From: Margaritifera margaritifera
Lineage: Eukaryota > Mollusca > Bivalvia > Unionida > Margaritiferidae
Length of the DNA stretch: 64,000 nucleotides
Direction of reading: 5' to 3'
Assembly (NCBI GenBank): GCA_029931535.1
Contig: JAQPZY010001501.1
Span: 2,337,001-2,401,000 of the forward strand
Shown: positions 12,356-38,474 of the stretch, piece after piece
Numbering within the stretch: the first letter of the stretch is position 1
How the letters are laid out: every line of letters starts with the position of its first letter
Made by a program: the position numbers and the translations under genes
Notes under the pieces: generated by a model
What the model was told of the DNA's origin: nothing
The model's input: only the letters and a program-made list of their open reading frames with translations
Database searches by the model: none

Positions 12356-12661
12356 TATGAAACCTTGTAGGCTAGATGTAAGGATACACTTTATTTTTGA
12401 ACTAAATGCTCTCTCTTCAATAAATAAAGATAGTGTATATAGTACAAACTTAAAAACTGTATAAAGTGGGTTTAATAAGATAGATGATTTCGGAAAAAAG
12501 AAACTGTTCATTATAATACACTACTGTGTGTTGGGGAATTTTTGTTTATAACATGTTGTGTACAAGAGAAACAGCATCACACTTTTCTTAAAGGTAGCTT
12601 GCTGCACAAATAGTCAGAAATACACTAACACACAAAACAGAATATAATGCAAATGTGTGTA

Positions 12662-12742
<81 letters not shown>

Positions 12743-13913
12743 TTGTGTTAGTTCATGGTTGTACTGCTTTAGTTAATATAATTGTTACTTGTCAATTTTG
12801 CTCATACATTGATCATGAAATTAACTTGTAATTTATTATTTATGCAGTCAATTTGACGATGTAAAAAGATGCATGGCAATGGGTATTATTAAAAATCTCA
12901 ATGTTAGACAAAATTTTTCTCTTTATCGCGATCTTTTTCTGACATATGGTTGTTCATTGGATCTATCTTCTCTCTCTCTCTCTCTTCCTGAAATTTCTGT
13001 TCATTGAATCACTCATTTCTCTCTTTCTGAAACTATTTCCCAGAATCCCCTTTTTTGTCAATGTAATCCAAATAATAATAATAATAATAGTAGTAGTAGT
13101 AATAATAATAATAATAATAATAATAATTATTATTATTAGTAGTAGTATTATTAGTATTGCAGTAGTACCATCTTCGTCATCATCATTAATTAAAGCACAA
13201 GGTGATGATGATGTCGATTATAACAGTAATGACTATACTACTACTACTACTAATAATAATATTGTTATTATTATCAATATCATCATCGTCATATCATCAT
13301 CATAACCATCATCATTTTCAGGTTATGCTGACGATGGTGATATTATTGATAAAAGATAGCACCGAGAAATATTTTCTTCTTCTCTTCATCAGCATCATTA
13401 TTATTGTTGTTGTTATTATTATCTTTATACGGATTCACTGAAGGCACCCATTAAAATATGTGCATTTATACGTTTTGTATGCAAGTTGTGGAATCGACTT
13501 TGTCACTTGACAAATTTTATAAAATGCCGTTTTTAAATATTAGATTAGATATTTCAAAGAAATCATATCATCATATCATAATTGTAATACATTCTTCAAT
13601 ATGTTGTTGATAAACTGAAGCAAAATATTAAAAAGAATGTTTAAAATTGGAACTGTTGCATTTTTTTGTATACTTGTACGATATATAGGGACCAATAGTA
13701 GTGATAAAATGATTACAAGGGAAAAAATATTTAGGTTGCTGGACAAATGCCACTCTATTTGAGCCCTTTTATAACCTCTTTATATTAAGATTTGGATATT
13801 GTTTTAAAAAATGTTACAGATACTTTTGTTCTTTGTTTGAATACAAATTGTACTAGCAGGTGCAGTAAGAAATGCACTCATACGCTAAGCGAGGTGAAGT
13901 GGATAGTAACTTA
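12356..13913. other. Low-complexity non-coding stretch (unit A)
   Basis: No gene seen. It holds a TA tract at about 12668-12738, a CT tract at about 12970-12985 and a block of AAT/ATC/ACT trinucleotide repeats at about 13070-13420. Open frames here encode only isoleucine or serine runs. The counterpart is 51725-53250, where the TA tract is nearly absent. Confidence 0.5.
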
Positions 13914-14116
13914 CCGTACATACTCGATTATAAATCGTATGTAAATGTAAACTGCATAGATGCAGATCTGTACTCTCATAATACGTTATTAGATTCAGAT
14001 GTATACTGTTTGCTTGGATTCATCAGTAGAACAAAGAACATATGCACATTATGCGAGGGCCGATCAGGGTCGATGTTGTTTGCAGTTAGTTGGAACCTAT
14101 GTGTGGGTATATACGG
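13914..14116. mobile_element. TA-flanked palindromic MITE (unit A, second site)
   Basis: The left end CCGTACATACTCGATTATAA and right end TGTGTGGGTATATACGG have TA on both sides. Internal arms around ACTGCATAGATGCAGATCTG and GATCAGGGTCGATGTTGTTTGC are diverged from the 12141 copy. Flanking sequence shares similarity with the flanks of 5628-5812, so this copy and that one probably descend from one insertion inside an older duplicated segment. Confidence 0.6.
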
Positions 14117-15605
14117 TATGTTGTGGAGAGCACTCGCCGTACAGAAACCGAAAACACGAAACCACTACTAACTCAGTATTAATAAGGCGTGAAGTACTTA
14201 ATACCTTCATTCTTATGACGGATAGTGACATTATTTTGTCAGAAAAAGGTCAAAATACTTATTTAAGCACACATTTAGTAATAAATTGGAAAAAAAAAAT
14301 AATAAGATGTAACAAAGGCTAATGTTTAGTTTAGTTTAAACAGATTTTATTATAAACAGTCGTATATTGTCAAAAGGAGAGAAAACAAGTTCATATGAAC
14401 TTTCTAATTGTAATCCACTATACAGTATAATATAATCATATGGCGAGTAGAAGAAAGGAATGGAAAATTAAATATTAGAATACATAGGAAAGCGAAAATA
14501 AATGGTATAAAAGAATACAGCTGGGCTGTGGCAAATTTTTCTGGTACAGGAAGGTAGTGGATTCTAACCCATGTGTTTATATAATGTACCAGCAATGAAT
14601 CAATACCATGTACTTGAAATTCAATCACTCTAATATCTGTCAAAACGGCCATCTTCCTAATACTTCTGGCACGAGGTTTCATCGCGTTTTAATTTTTTTT
14701 TTCTTTAGCTTGGGATATTTGAGTGGCAAAGTAGCTTGTTATCATTCAAGGGTTCTAGAGTCAAAGAGTGTTATTTATACACCTTAATTTTAACAAACCC
14801 ATTATTTCTGACATGTAAGAAATTAAATGAGTTTGAAATATATTTTAAAGATTTAGGAAAAAAGAGATCTTAAGAGAAAATTGAAGAGAATGTACCCAGT
14901 TTATGACCAGACTTTAAAGTAATGTATTCATAAAGGTTAATGTTTCTTTACACAGCAGGGGGGGGGGGGGAAGAGGGGCTCCATAGTTTAAGCATTTTTT
15001 TTCTTCCAACGCAATATAAATGGGTTAGTCCACAATCTACACTCTGCCGTTGTCATGCATATTTGAAACACGAAATCAAAAATCATTCCGGCAAAATTCA
15101 TACTATGAGACAATGACTCAGCAACAACTGCACCTGAAGACACGCAAACACGAAGACAAGGTTGAAAAGAAAACACCGCATTATCAAAGGATTATTCTCA
15201 CCACAAAAATATAACCTTATGGATTTATACCAAAATGTCAGCATTTTTTGCACAACAGGATTTTGTGGTCTCTGCAGTGTGGCAATATCCCCACTGCATA
15301 CCGATGTCACCGATGCGATGAATGTGTGTGTGTGTGTGTGTGTGGGGGGGGGGGGTTATACCACTCAAAGATATTTCTTAATAACACTTGCATTACTGCG
15401 TTGATGGATTTTATATTCAATCTAATGAAAAACAAAAAAGGAAAACTATCTTCATTACTGTTTTAGATACCATATAGTTATTATCTTTATCACACTGGAC
15501 CCTTGGAGACTATATATTAATACAAACATACTACAACTGTTTTAAGTAACTTGTGTTTTGCGTCAACTAAATCGGATTTTCATCAGTATTGTTTTCAATT
15601 TTTCT
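14117..15605. other. Repeat stretch without a recognised gene (unit A)
   Basis: No convincing gene. A minus-strand open frame of 92 codons (14404-14682) stays open in unit B (53737-54015) with few replacements. It is hydrophobic and AT-driven and I recognise no family. About 14320-14560 resembles 43640-43870, so it belongs to a repeat. A G tract is at about 14958-14970 and GT then G tracts at about 15324-15355. The counterpart is 53454-54862. Confidence 0.4.
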
Positions 15606-15751
15606 CTCTACTGCCAATAAAATTAATAGGATAACATTCCAATCTACTGCCAATAAAATGAATAGGATAACATTCCAATCTACTGCCAATAAAATTAATA
15701 GGATAACATTCCAATCTACTGCCAATAAAATGAATAGGATAACATTCCAAT
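15606..15751. repeat. 36-base minisatellite, 4 copies (unit A)
   Basis: Four adjacent copies of a 36-base unit starting TCTACTGCCAATAAAAT and ending GGATAACATTCCAA, alternating AATTAATAGG and AATGAATAGG variants (pattern 1-2-1-2). This implies expansion by doubling of a two-unit block. Unit B has only two copies. Confidence 0.9.
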
Positions 15752-16007
15752 ATGTTTTTTTTATAAATTGTTTATGATGAGCTGGTTAATGATAAACTTT
15801 ATATTATCATTTAGTTTTTACCCCATTCAATCACATCATGCAACGCGTCTATAGGACTGGATTACAAAGATGACGTCATATGGACATAGGTCTATTCAAA
15901 CGGACAAGCCCTACAGATCGATCATCAAACAAACAACAAACGAATAGCTTTGACGCAGTTTACCTGTCCACAGGTAGTAGTAACACCCACTTTGCCGTGT
16001 ATAACCA

Positions 16008-16015
16008 ATGGATAG
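16008..16015 (+). CDS. Candidate start exon of peroxidase A (tentative)
   Basis: ATG GAT AG directly precedes GTAAGA, a good splice donor. The two leftover bases give the phase needed by the exon at 18300 (codon AG|G). Joined, the protein would start Met-Asp-Arg and run straight into the basic and hydrophobic parts of a signal peptide. The same eight bases and donor are kept at 55207-55214 in unit B. The motif also occurs in related repeats near 2680 and 36210, so chance is not excluded. Confidence 0.35.
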
Positions 16016-16873
16016 GTAAGAATGAAAACGGATATACCACCACAACAAAGTAGGAGTGCATAGCACATCGAACTTTTATGTAGGAGCAAGACTATTATTT
16101 GGAATGCGTTTGAAATTGCATGAAGCATAGTTGTTACTGTGTTTCCCATCCATGAAATTAATCCAGATTAAATATTTTTCTCTTCATTCACGTCTACAGT
16201 TTGATAAAAAAAAGTTTTGAAGCAGGAATTCCGTAGGATGCTATGTTACACCTGCTTCGACTGTAGAGAATAATAAAAAATAGACATAAAAATGCCACTT
16301 TGTCAAGAACATTGGGACATTACAAGGACAATTTAATTTTTATGAGTTGTATCATAAGTGGCAAAGATGAAGGGAAACAACAGTAACAACTATGTTTCAT
16401 GCTGTTTAATTCGCCTCCTTTCTTGGTACTTTAGAACGGTACCAATATTATTTTTGCTCGGTGTTGAAAAACAGCAATCACATCAAACTGTTTAGTTGCA
16501 AAAAACACGTTGAATATATAATGCATCTACCTAAAGAGCATTCATGACGATGATGTGAATGCGTTAGAAAGAATAAGGTGTGGATATATTACTGACTTCC
16601 TCATGAATGAAGATTTAAAATGTGTACATGCGTTGCTTCAATTTAATGCAGGTGTTGCATATAGATGTAAAGTTGTTTATATCTCGCCCTTTCAACGATG
16701 ACATAAATGACATACCAATGGCGTCAAACTATTTATTCACGATAATACTTTGAAATTATAATGCACTTACCCGAAAAGCATCCATGACGATAATGCGAAA
16801 GCGCTTGCAGAAAAATAGTATGAATATATTACTGCTTTCCTGTTGAATTAAGGAAAAAAATGTATGTATGAGC

Positions 16874-16964
<91 letters not shown>

Positions 16965-18060
16965 TGCAATGTACAAAGTGGTCCTTGCAAAAAAAAACAA
17001 AGTTTATGATTTAAAATTCATACAATATAGGACTTTTAGGGTTTGTTATGATACAGTGTATAAAGTATCCCGTTTTAGTTTGTCACTTTTCTCAGTCCCA
17101 GGCTAAAGAAAACTAAATAAACTAGACAAAAATGCATCCGACACATTCCATGTATAGTATGTTATTTTAGTGCATCAATGAATTGATACAATGTATAAGA
17201 AACTTTATTTCATACGCACTCTTCAACCATACCTTAATAGTTCTAACTAGTTATCCCACATTCAGGTTTACTAGTTTTGTCGGTATTGCAAATGTATTTT
17301 TGCATACACGTATTATATATAGATGTAAGTAATTTGTTTATATCTCGCAATATCAATCGGTGATCATAGAAGCAATAAACGAAGAGCATGGATGCACGTG
17401 TTTAACGATATATCTGTATATCATAGTGATATTTACTCAGCTGTGAAGCACCCAGGAATGAATGTAAACGGATTTACCGCCACAAGGGTGAGTGAGTGCA
17501 CATCTAAGTTTGTGTGTGACTGCTTTTCACGCTTTCTGCTCATTCCCCGGGGAGATCTGGATTTGAAAATATTTCTGTAACGTAATGCTAACTCATGATA
17601 TCTCTTTGTTCTAACTCATTATATAAGAAAGTAAATTGCGTCCCAGACCTAAAGAGAACAGTTTCAAACCAGCATTAGCACGTATTTTGGAAAAGTCTGA
17701 ATAATCGTCATTTGTGATCTGACATGGGTGAAAGGTACATTTTTATTAGTATCTAGTCTTTGGAAAGGATATTTGCATTATTCATTTATGTAAAAAATAT
17801 TTAACTGTTTTCCTACGACAAGATTATGTTATAGAGACTTTATCTCATATGTCATACACATTTCTCCTAGATCACAGAGAGACTGTACACGGGTGCAAAG
17901 AGGTTGTTTTGAATTCTATAAGCATAACTGTCATTCATCCTATTAGCTCAGTCGATATATATTTTCACACCAAAATAAGTTGGATTATTTCTCGAAGACT
18001 CAAATATATTTATAGAAATTTTAATGCATTAATTCACCCATCTATCTCTACCCTGCTATG

Positions 18061-18175
<115 letters not shown>

Positions 18176-18299
18176 CAACAATTTTAGCATCCACGCAGCG
18201 TATTTCATCGTCGACGCCATTGTAATTTAAATGAAATCATAAAATGAAAGACATCCATGGGAACTCAATGTATCGACAATATATACTCTACATTTTCAG

Positions 18300-31300
<13,001 letters not shown>

Positions 31301-31331
31301 TAAAAATTGGATGTGGTTACAAATGTTGCTT

Positions 31332-31337
31332 AATAAA
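31332..31337 (+). terminator. Polyadenylation signal candidate of peroxidase A
   Basis: AATAAA lies 32 bases after the stop codon. A second AATAAA at 31512-31517 and a third near 31810 follow, so the transcript may have alternative 3' ends. Confidence 0.5.
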
Positions 31338-32049
31338 TAAATCCTATTGACAATAAGCAAATAGATGTTTAAGGAATAAATCTGATTTAGCTAATTAAGA
31401 CACAAAGGACAGTTCACGACTTATACGCATTATATAAAATTATTTCTTATAATGATTGTTCACAACCTTGTGTAATGGTAAATGTGTGAAAATGAAAATG
31501 AAAATCAAACCAATAAAGATTTATACAAGAGAGTAGTTTTAAGACTTGTGAACCAAGCCATTGTCGTACAGTTAATTTTGTAGTAATTTATTTGTCTTTT
31601 TGTTTTGATGATATATTGAATTTATCATTTTCTACGTGCAGTTTTCATTCTTTATGTGGTTATGTTAATCTATTGTAAAATGTTTTTCTCCCATTGATCT
31701 CACTATTTAATATTTTCAATTCATATTTGTGGTGAGTTACTATGATTGTTTCTTAAGAAGAAATATACCATTTTTCATGTAAATAGAGGAAGTTTTATAT
31801 GTTCCAGTAATAAATGTTTGAAGCATGTAACATAGGATATAATTACATAACTGATATGCCATAAAACAGTATGCTTCAATCTGTGTCAGTTACTCCTTTT
31901 TTTAGTCATAAAACAAGCGAGGTCATGGTGTAGTCCTACGTCGTGGCTCGTTGTTCGTCAATAATTTCTATCTTTACCTTCTTAAATACCACATAAACAG
32001 TTTCATCTAAACTTTGGAGAGAGCATTTTAGTATAAGGGCCTTCCAAGT
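31338..32049. other. 3' flank of peroxidase A
   Basis: AT-rich sequence with the further AATAAA signals at 31512 and near 31810. No gene or recognised repeat seen. It probably includes the 3' untranslated region. Confidence 0.45.
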
Positions 32050-33400
32050 GTGCAAAATGACGCCGATCGACCATTACATATAGCTTCATTTGCAAAAACT
32101 AGGAAAGTCGTTAAGCAACGTCTCAAAATAGGGTCATATTCGACAGAAATCATCCTAGCCTAAAAATCGTTTTAAGTTATTTACAAATGCTGGCCATCCG
32201 CCATCAAATCTAGCCACAATTACTACAAATATAAAAAAATAAAACTCGTATAAAACCCGCGAAACATAATTCAAGCAAATTACACTTAAAACGTTCCGAT
32301 ATAAAGATTTATTTAGTTTGCACAGATGATGCTGAGGCATTATCAAATATGATCTCCTTTTCATCATATATGATCGCCCTTTACAGAATTTAATCCAATT
32401 TTACACATGGGTTTCCGGCATTAAGTCCTTTCAAATTTATACACATAATGCTGATAGAGCATTAGATATGGCCGCCGTGGTTGCTAAACACAGACAAACA
32501 CATAAACGGCTTCTTCTAAAAATACTATTGAACATATTTTTTGACCAGATATAAAAAGAATCATGATGGCATAAATACTTTCCGATCTCTACAAATGATA
32601 CTGCTGCCAGTAAATATGGCCGCCGTTTCAAAAATTTGTATTTAAAACAAGAAGAAACATTTTAGATAACCTTTTCCCACAAATCGCGGTGCATAATTTG
32701 ATCAAATTAGTCCTAAATTATTTTAGCATAAAAGCATTTCAATTTTGTCGAAATGATGCCAATCTGCTCTCCAAAAAATGCCGTTGTTACCAAAAATACA
32801 AAAAATAAACATACAACAAAAAAAAACTTCACCATCTATACAATTTGTTCTCAAAAACCGCTGAGCAGAATCTGACAATAAGGGCATTTGTGCAAGAAAG
32901 GGTTTCCAATTTTGTACCGATGATGATAAATTACTATTCACTATGGCCACAGTGAGTAAAATGAAAAACCGTTAATTAACCTTTCTCCAGTTACCGCTTT
33001 ACAGAATCAGATCAAAATTGAGAAACACATCATTCTGGCATAAAAAGCTTTAATTTTGTTTTGGAACTGGTGCCAATTTACCCTTGTTAAAAGAAAAAGC
33101 GCATCTGAACAACTTATTCTTAAAGACCGCTAAACATAATCTGACCCAAATCGCATCTTTGCAAGAAAGGCTTTCCATTTGTACACTAATGATACTGATC
33201 GTCTATTCAATTTGACCATCGTGAGAAAGAGTAGGAAAAGTCTTACAGAAGTTTTGATCTAAAACTTTTGCATCCTAGCATGGTGCATTTCTAGTTTGCA
33301 AAAATGATACTCGTCCGCCATTCCATATGGCTGCCTTTGCTACGAATATAAAACCTTCACCTGACAGAAAGTGAATTCTAACCCAAATTTCTTGGCCAGC
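32050..33400. repeat. Degenerate tandem array, about nine units of roughly 140 bases
   Basis: A diverged unit recurs. Each has a phrase like AAATGATGCTGATCNGCCATT, then AATATGGCCGCCGT or a decayed form, then an A-rich stretch and CCGCTNAACATAATCTGA. Anchor positions (the AATGATGCTGAT-like phrase) are about 32184, 32324, 32447, 32593, 32751, 32920, 33067, 33188 and 33302. Spacings therefore range from about 114 to 169. No open frame spans it. Confidence 0.6.
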
Positions 33401-33597
33401 TGCCCTTCCATGTAACCTTCAGGTATATCTTCAGACAAGTTAGCGATCTCAATCCCACTATTGCCTCTTGTTTAATTATATTTTCATTTATATCTGTTGA
33501 TTTTATATCATAAATAAAGCTCGCTAGTAAAAAAAATATTCCGTCTTTTGTTTGTCAAACGATATTTATGCATTACGTGATTTGAGGAAGACATCAT
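33401..33597. other. End of unit A, next to the duplication junction
   Basis: No feature recognised. It holds AATAAA at about 33513 and ends GAGGAAGACATCATT, after which unit B starts with TGGCGGACG. Confidence 0.4.
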
Positions 33598-33950
33598 TTG
33601 GCGGACGATAAGTGAGTTATAAAGGGAAGGAATCTCAATTTAAACCAGAAATGACTAAAATACATCTTTGACTGGATCTATGAATAAATCTATGACTGGG
33701 TTTGGACAGTACTTGCTTTTTAGGCAAAACAATGAATGATGCAATCTGAAACTGGTATTGCGTCATACATGATATGAATTGCATCATGTTATTCAAAGAC
33801 GTCATGGATGATGCAATCATAACTAAGCTTGCATCACTCTGTTGAAGAAATTGTCCTATATCAGTTCTACAAATCATAGTGTCGTGCTCTCTTTTTTGTC
33901 AATGTTTGATTTTGCAAAGGGACACATTTCTGTTTAGCCAAAGTGAACAG
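33598..33950 (+). repeat. 5' flank of transposon-like element (unit B)
   Basis: This is the counterpart of 52-406. It carries the same repeated TGATGCAATC and TTGCATCA motifs and begins exactly where unit B begins. The last unit A sequence before it, ending in GACATCATT, is unrelated to bases 1-50, so this is the duplication junction. Confidence 0.55.
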
Positions 33951-33952
33951 AG

Positions 33953-35627
33953 ATGCCTCGTACTTGTGTGAACAATGCAGATAACTTCTGCTATGTTTGT
34001 GGTGAAGTGACTTTTGCATCACAAAAGCGCAGTATAACCACTATGGTTAAGAAAGCCTATCACCTTTATTTTGGCTGCAAAATTGGAGATCAGGACAAGA
34101 TGTGGGCCCCACACATATGCGGCAACACTTGTGCAACAAATCTTCGCCAGTGGTTGAACAGGAAAAGGAAATCTATGCCTTTTGCAGTGCCAATGATTTG
34201 GAGGGAGCCAACAGATCATATCAACAATTGTTACTTCTACATGGTGCCTCTAGTTGGGAAAGGTGTGTCAAAGAAGAAAACGTGGACTGTGCATTATCCA
34301 AACATTCAGTCAGCTATACGCCCAGTACCTCAGGGAGAAGGACTGCCGGTTCCTGATGCACCAGAATCATTCTAACTTGAGTCAGACGAGGAAGAGGAAG
34401 AGGATGAAACTTCTAGTCCTGAACCATCAATGTCACATGACCCATATTTTCTCCCATCCTCCTTCTCTGAACACACCTCATAACACAAGGTGAACTGATT
34501 AATATTGTCAGGGATTTGGTACTACCCAAGAATAAGGCAGAGCTGTTGGGCTCCAGAGTACAACAGTGGAATCTCCTGGCAGGTGATGTTTAGGTTTCCA
34601 TGTTCCTCGGCCGTCAAAAGTATCTTGTCCCATTCTTTTTCATGGAAGATGATCTTGTAGCCTGCAAAAACATCGATGGTGTGATGGCAGCCCTCAACAT
34701 CGTTCATGATCCAGATGATTTGAGACTGTTCGTTGATTCATCGAAGACGAGTCTTAAAGCTGTTTTGCTGCATAATGGCAGTGTTTTGCCATCAATTCTA
34801 GTTGGTCATTCAGTCCATATGAAGGAAACCTATGAAAACATGAAACAATTTTTGAGGTGCATAAACTATGACCAACATCAGTGGCAGCTTTGTGGCGATT
34901 TCAAGATTCTTGCTCTCTTGCTTGGTCTGCAGACTTAATACACAAAGTACTGCTGTTTTCTCTGCGAATGAGATAGTCGTGCGAGAGATTCCCACTACAT
35001 CAAGAGAGATTGGCCACTCCGACAGTCATTGTAGCCTGGAATGAAAAGTGTTGAATCAAGGGAGATTTTGTTACCATCCTTGCACACCAAGCTGGATCTG
35101 ATGAAGAACTTTGTCAAGGCCATGGACAAAACATAAGCAGCTTTCAAGTACCTCCGTGGATAATGTCCAAGGTTAAGTGAAGCTAAGATAAAGGAAGGTG
35201 TCTTTGTTGGTCCTCAGATTCATGAACTTCTTCGGGATGATGCATTTCACCGCGTACTGAGTGGCAAGGACAAGACGGCATGGAAAACCTTCAAGTTAGT
35301 GGCAAAAAAAAATCTCGGAAACAACAAGGCACACAACTACAGGCAGCTGGTGGAAAACCTCCTCAAGGCATACAAAAGCCTTGGTTGCCACATGTCACTA
35401 AAGATACATTTTTTGCACTCTCATCTAGATTTTTTCCACCGAACTGCATAGCAGTGAGCGACGAGCATGGCGAGCTGTTTCACGTGGACATTGCAACAAT
35501 GGAGAAACGCTATCAGTGCAAATGGAGCCTATCAATGCTTGCAAACTATTGCTGCACAGTGACAGGAGATGCTCCATTTAATGAATACAAGAGACAAGCC
35601 CAGAAGCGCCGAGTAGAAACTGAATAA
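33953..35627 (+). pseudogene. Decayed transposon-like gene (unit B copy)
   Basis: The first 140 codons (33953-34375) stay open past the point where the unit A copy has a TGA. They end at a TAA within the stretch encoding PDAPESF. The unit A lesion at CCATAA is intact here (CCAGAA), so the two copies carry different nonsense mutations. Further breaks are a frameshift after 34375, TAG near 34592, TAA near 34938 and a changed frame near 35070. A late segment, 35280-35627, is readable in another frame. Both copies are therefore dead, and part of the decay happened after they separated. Confidence 0.7.
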
Positions 35628-37495
35628 GGACTAAACTATGTACTTATATATACATAATAGTGTTTGTGACTTTTGTTTCAATATAGTTTTTATTTATATA
35701 ACCCTTTTGCTGTTTTTTTAAAGTATTATATAACAGGACAGGTGAAATATTATCATGTAAAGCAACCATAAGCACATGTAAAAACCCAGGTTTACAATTT
35801 ATGATTAAAAGTCTACTATGTACACAATATACATAGACGTAAAATGTAAAAACTTTAATATCTTGGAAACAGTATCCAATCAGTTGTTTTAATTGTCAAA
35901 TTTGAATTTAGCACATCAAAATCCCTAATAAATAGCACATTTTATCTCTGAAGCAGACGACTTCTAAAAAATTGTAGATCAGTAAGTAAACTGACTGAAT
36001 GACAATGGCGTAGTTTTTATCCAATTCAATCACAACATGCATCGAGTATATAGGGCTTGATTACAAAGGTAACGTCATAGGGACATGCTTATATTGAAAT
36101 GGTTTACAGCTCTACACATTGATGATCAAACAAACAATAAATGAACAGCTCTGACGCAGTTTACCTATTCGTAGATTGTAGCAACACCCACTTAGCCGTG
36201 AATAACCAATGGATAGGTAAGAATGAAAACGGATTTACCAACGCAAGGAAGTGTGAGTGCACATCCACGTTGGTGTAGGAGCAAGACTATTATTTGGAAT
36301 GCGTTTGAAATTGCCTGAAGCAAAGTTGTTAATGTGTTTTCCATCATTGAAATCAATCCAGATTACATATTGTTCTCTTCATTCACGTATAAAATTGATA
36401 AAAAGAAGTTGAGGCAGGAATTCCGTAGTATGACATGTTTCACCTGCTTCGACTGTAGGGAATATTACAAATAGACTTAGCAATGCCATTTTTTCAAGAA
36501 CATTAGGACATTAGAAACACAATTTAATTTTCATAGATTCTAACATCAGTGGCAAAGATAAAGGTACACATCACATTTCATGACCATTCATGCAACGGTA
36601 TATCAGAAAATGAGCTACAAGTAAATGCAATATGTATATATAAATAAATAAATATATATATATCTAAATATATCTATATATGCAGATGCTCTTCAGGTCA
36701 GTACAATATATGTAAACTGCGTCATCGTTGATAGGGAGATACATAAAACAACATCTTTACTTATTATACAATACCTATTCGCGATATGCATTTGGCATGA
36801 CTAATATAACCGTGAGACATGTATTGGAGTCAAAAATCAAACACAATTAAACAAGCAAATTGGAGAGCAAATCCAGTCACAACACAATTACTTGTTGTAG
36901 ACGCAGGAGACATATTGCAATCTACTAAATGGCTACTTCAGTGTTTTTCAATTATAAACGTAAAATAAGAGAATACAATTTAACTTTCATATATTTTATA
37001 GATGGGAAAACACAGTGACAACTATGTCTCATGCTGTCTAGTTCGAGTCCTCTCTTGGTACTTTAGGAAAGAACCAATATTATTTTTTTCTCTATTTAAA
37101 AAAAACACCTTGAATATATAATGCATCTACCTGAAGAGCATTCATGACGATGACGTGAAAGCGTTAGAAAGAATAAGGTATGGGGATATATTTCTGACTT
37201 CCTCATGAATGATGATTTAAAATGTTTAAATGTGTGAGTTTTCTTTAAAACAAAACAGGTGTTGTATATAGATGTAAACAAGTGGTTTATAGCTCACCCT
37301 TTCAATGATGACATAACTGACATACCAATGGCGTCAAACTATTTATTTACAAATGCACTTACCCGAAGAGCATCCATGAGGATAATGCGAAAGCGCTTGA
37401 AGAAAAATAGTATGAATATATTATTGTTTTCATGTTGAATTTAAAAAAAATTACTATGTATTAGATTAGCAGGCACATGAACACACACACACACA

Positions 37496-37577
<82 letters not shown>

Positions 37578-38265
37578 CATCACATCATGATCATCTGCGG
37601 GAGCCAAACTGCAAAAACTAATTTATTGCACTGAATCTGAATAACTCTTTGACTACATTGTCATTCCCTGTCTAACTTTTCTGCACTACAGGATGTACGA
37701 CAGAAAGTAGTTTTTCAAAGGCAAAACGTTGATAACGATAGATCCTGAGGACAAATTGGATAAGTGGCAAGAGTTACTTGTTGATGTCTATGAAGGAACC
37801 AATATCTTATAAGATTGATGATTGTGGCAATATTGACGATGTTAAAAAGCAACTAACCTAACGAAATTAACCTTTAGTGGTAGATATTGTAGATACAATA
37901 AAATAGATCAAAAGAAAAGCTGTTAATGGGACTTTCATTTCTTTTTCAATACAATGTGATTGTACCATCTCACATCTTTTTAACCATGAAATTCAATACA
38001 AAGTAGTTTGCTGTCATAATTTTGGATGTGTACAAAGTAATTAGTGTTGTGTTTTGCACAGGCTAACGCTCTAAGTCTGAGGTCAACCGCTGTGCTGTTT
38101 GTTAACTGTCTTCTTATTCTGAGTGGTCTAGTAATTATAAAAATCTTTTGTTTGTTTTATTTTATATATATATTTCCAAATAGCTGAGGGATTTGAAAAC
38201 GCAGTAAATGATTGGTCAGGAAATGCTGTTGTATCAATTACACTTGATGTTAATACCAAAATTAC
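35628..38265. repeat. Non-coding repeat block downstream of transposon (unit B)
   Basis: Counterpart of 2101-4990. Compared with unit A, the stretch around 36635-36690 has replaced a long TA tract and most of one foldback arm with about 50 bases. A TA tract is at about 37498-37575. No gene seen. Confidence 0.55.
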
Positions 38266-38439
38266 GAATAATTCAGAAATGTTGTATTATCCATATACGA
38301 GTTGGTTATACATAACACAAATATCCATCTAGTGATTTGATTTTAACTTTTGATTTTTAATATTTTCGTCTCTGAAGCAGAGATGTTCCAATAGAACATC
38401 GTATCCCTATTTTTTTTTTAAAAATTGAATTGCAAAAAC

Positions 38440-38474
<35 letters not shown>

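Noticed and set aside
12946..13441. Long open frames rich in Ile/Ser
   Set aside because: They are translations of AAT/ATC trinucleotide repeats with no conserved non-repetitive sequence.
14404..14682. Minus-strand 92-codon ORF kept open in unit B
   Set aside because: The units differ too little for an open frame to be informative, the sequence is repeat-related and hydrophobic by composition, and no family is recognised.
18244..18299. In-frame ATG (18244 or 18268) as the start of peroxidase A
   Set aside because: The stretch contains a good splice acceptor just before 18300, and the equivalent frame in unit B has TGA, so it is more likely intron.
31338..33600. A second gene downstream of peroxidase A
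   Set aside because: Open frames are short, on the minus strand and run across the degenerate tandem array; no domain motif found.
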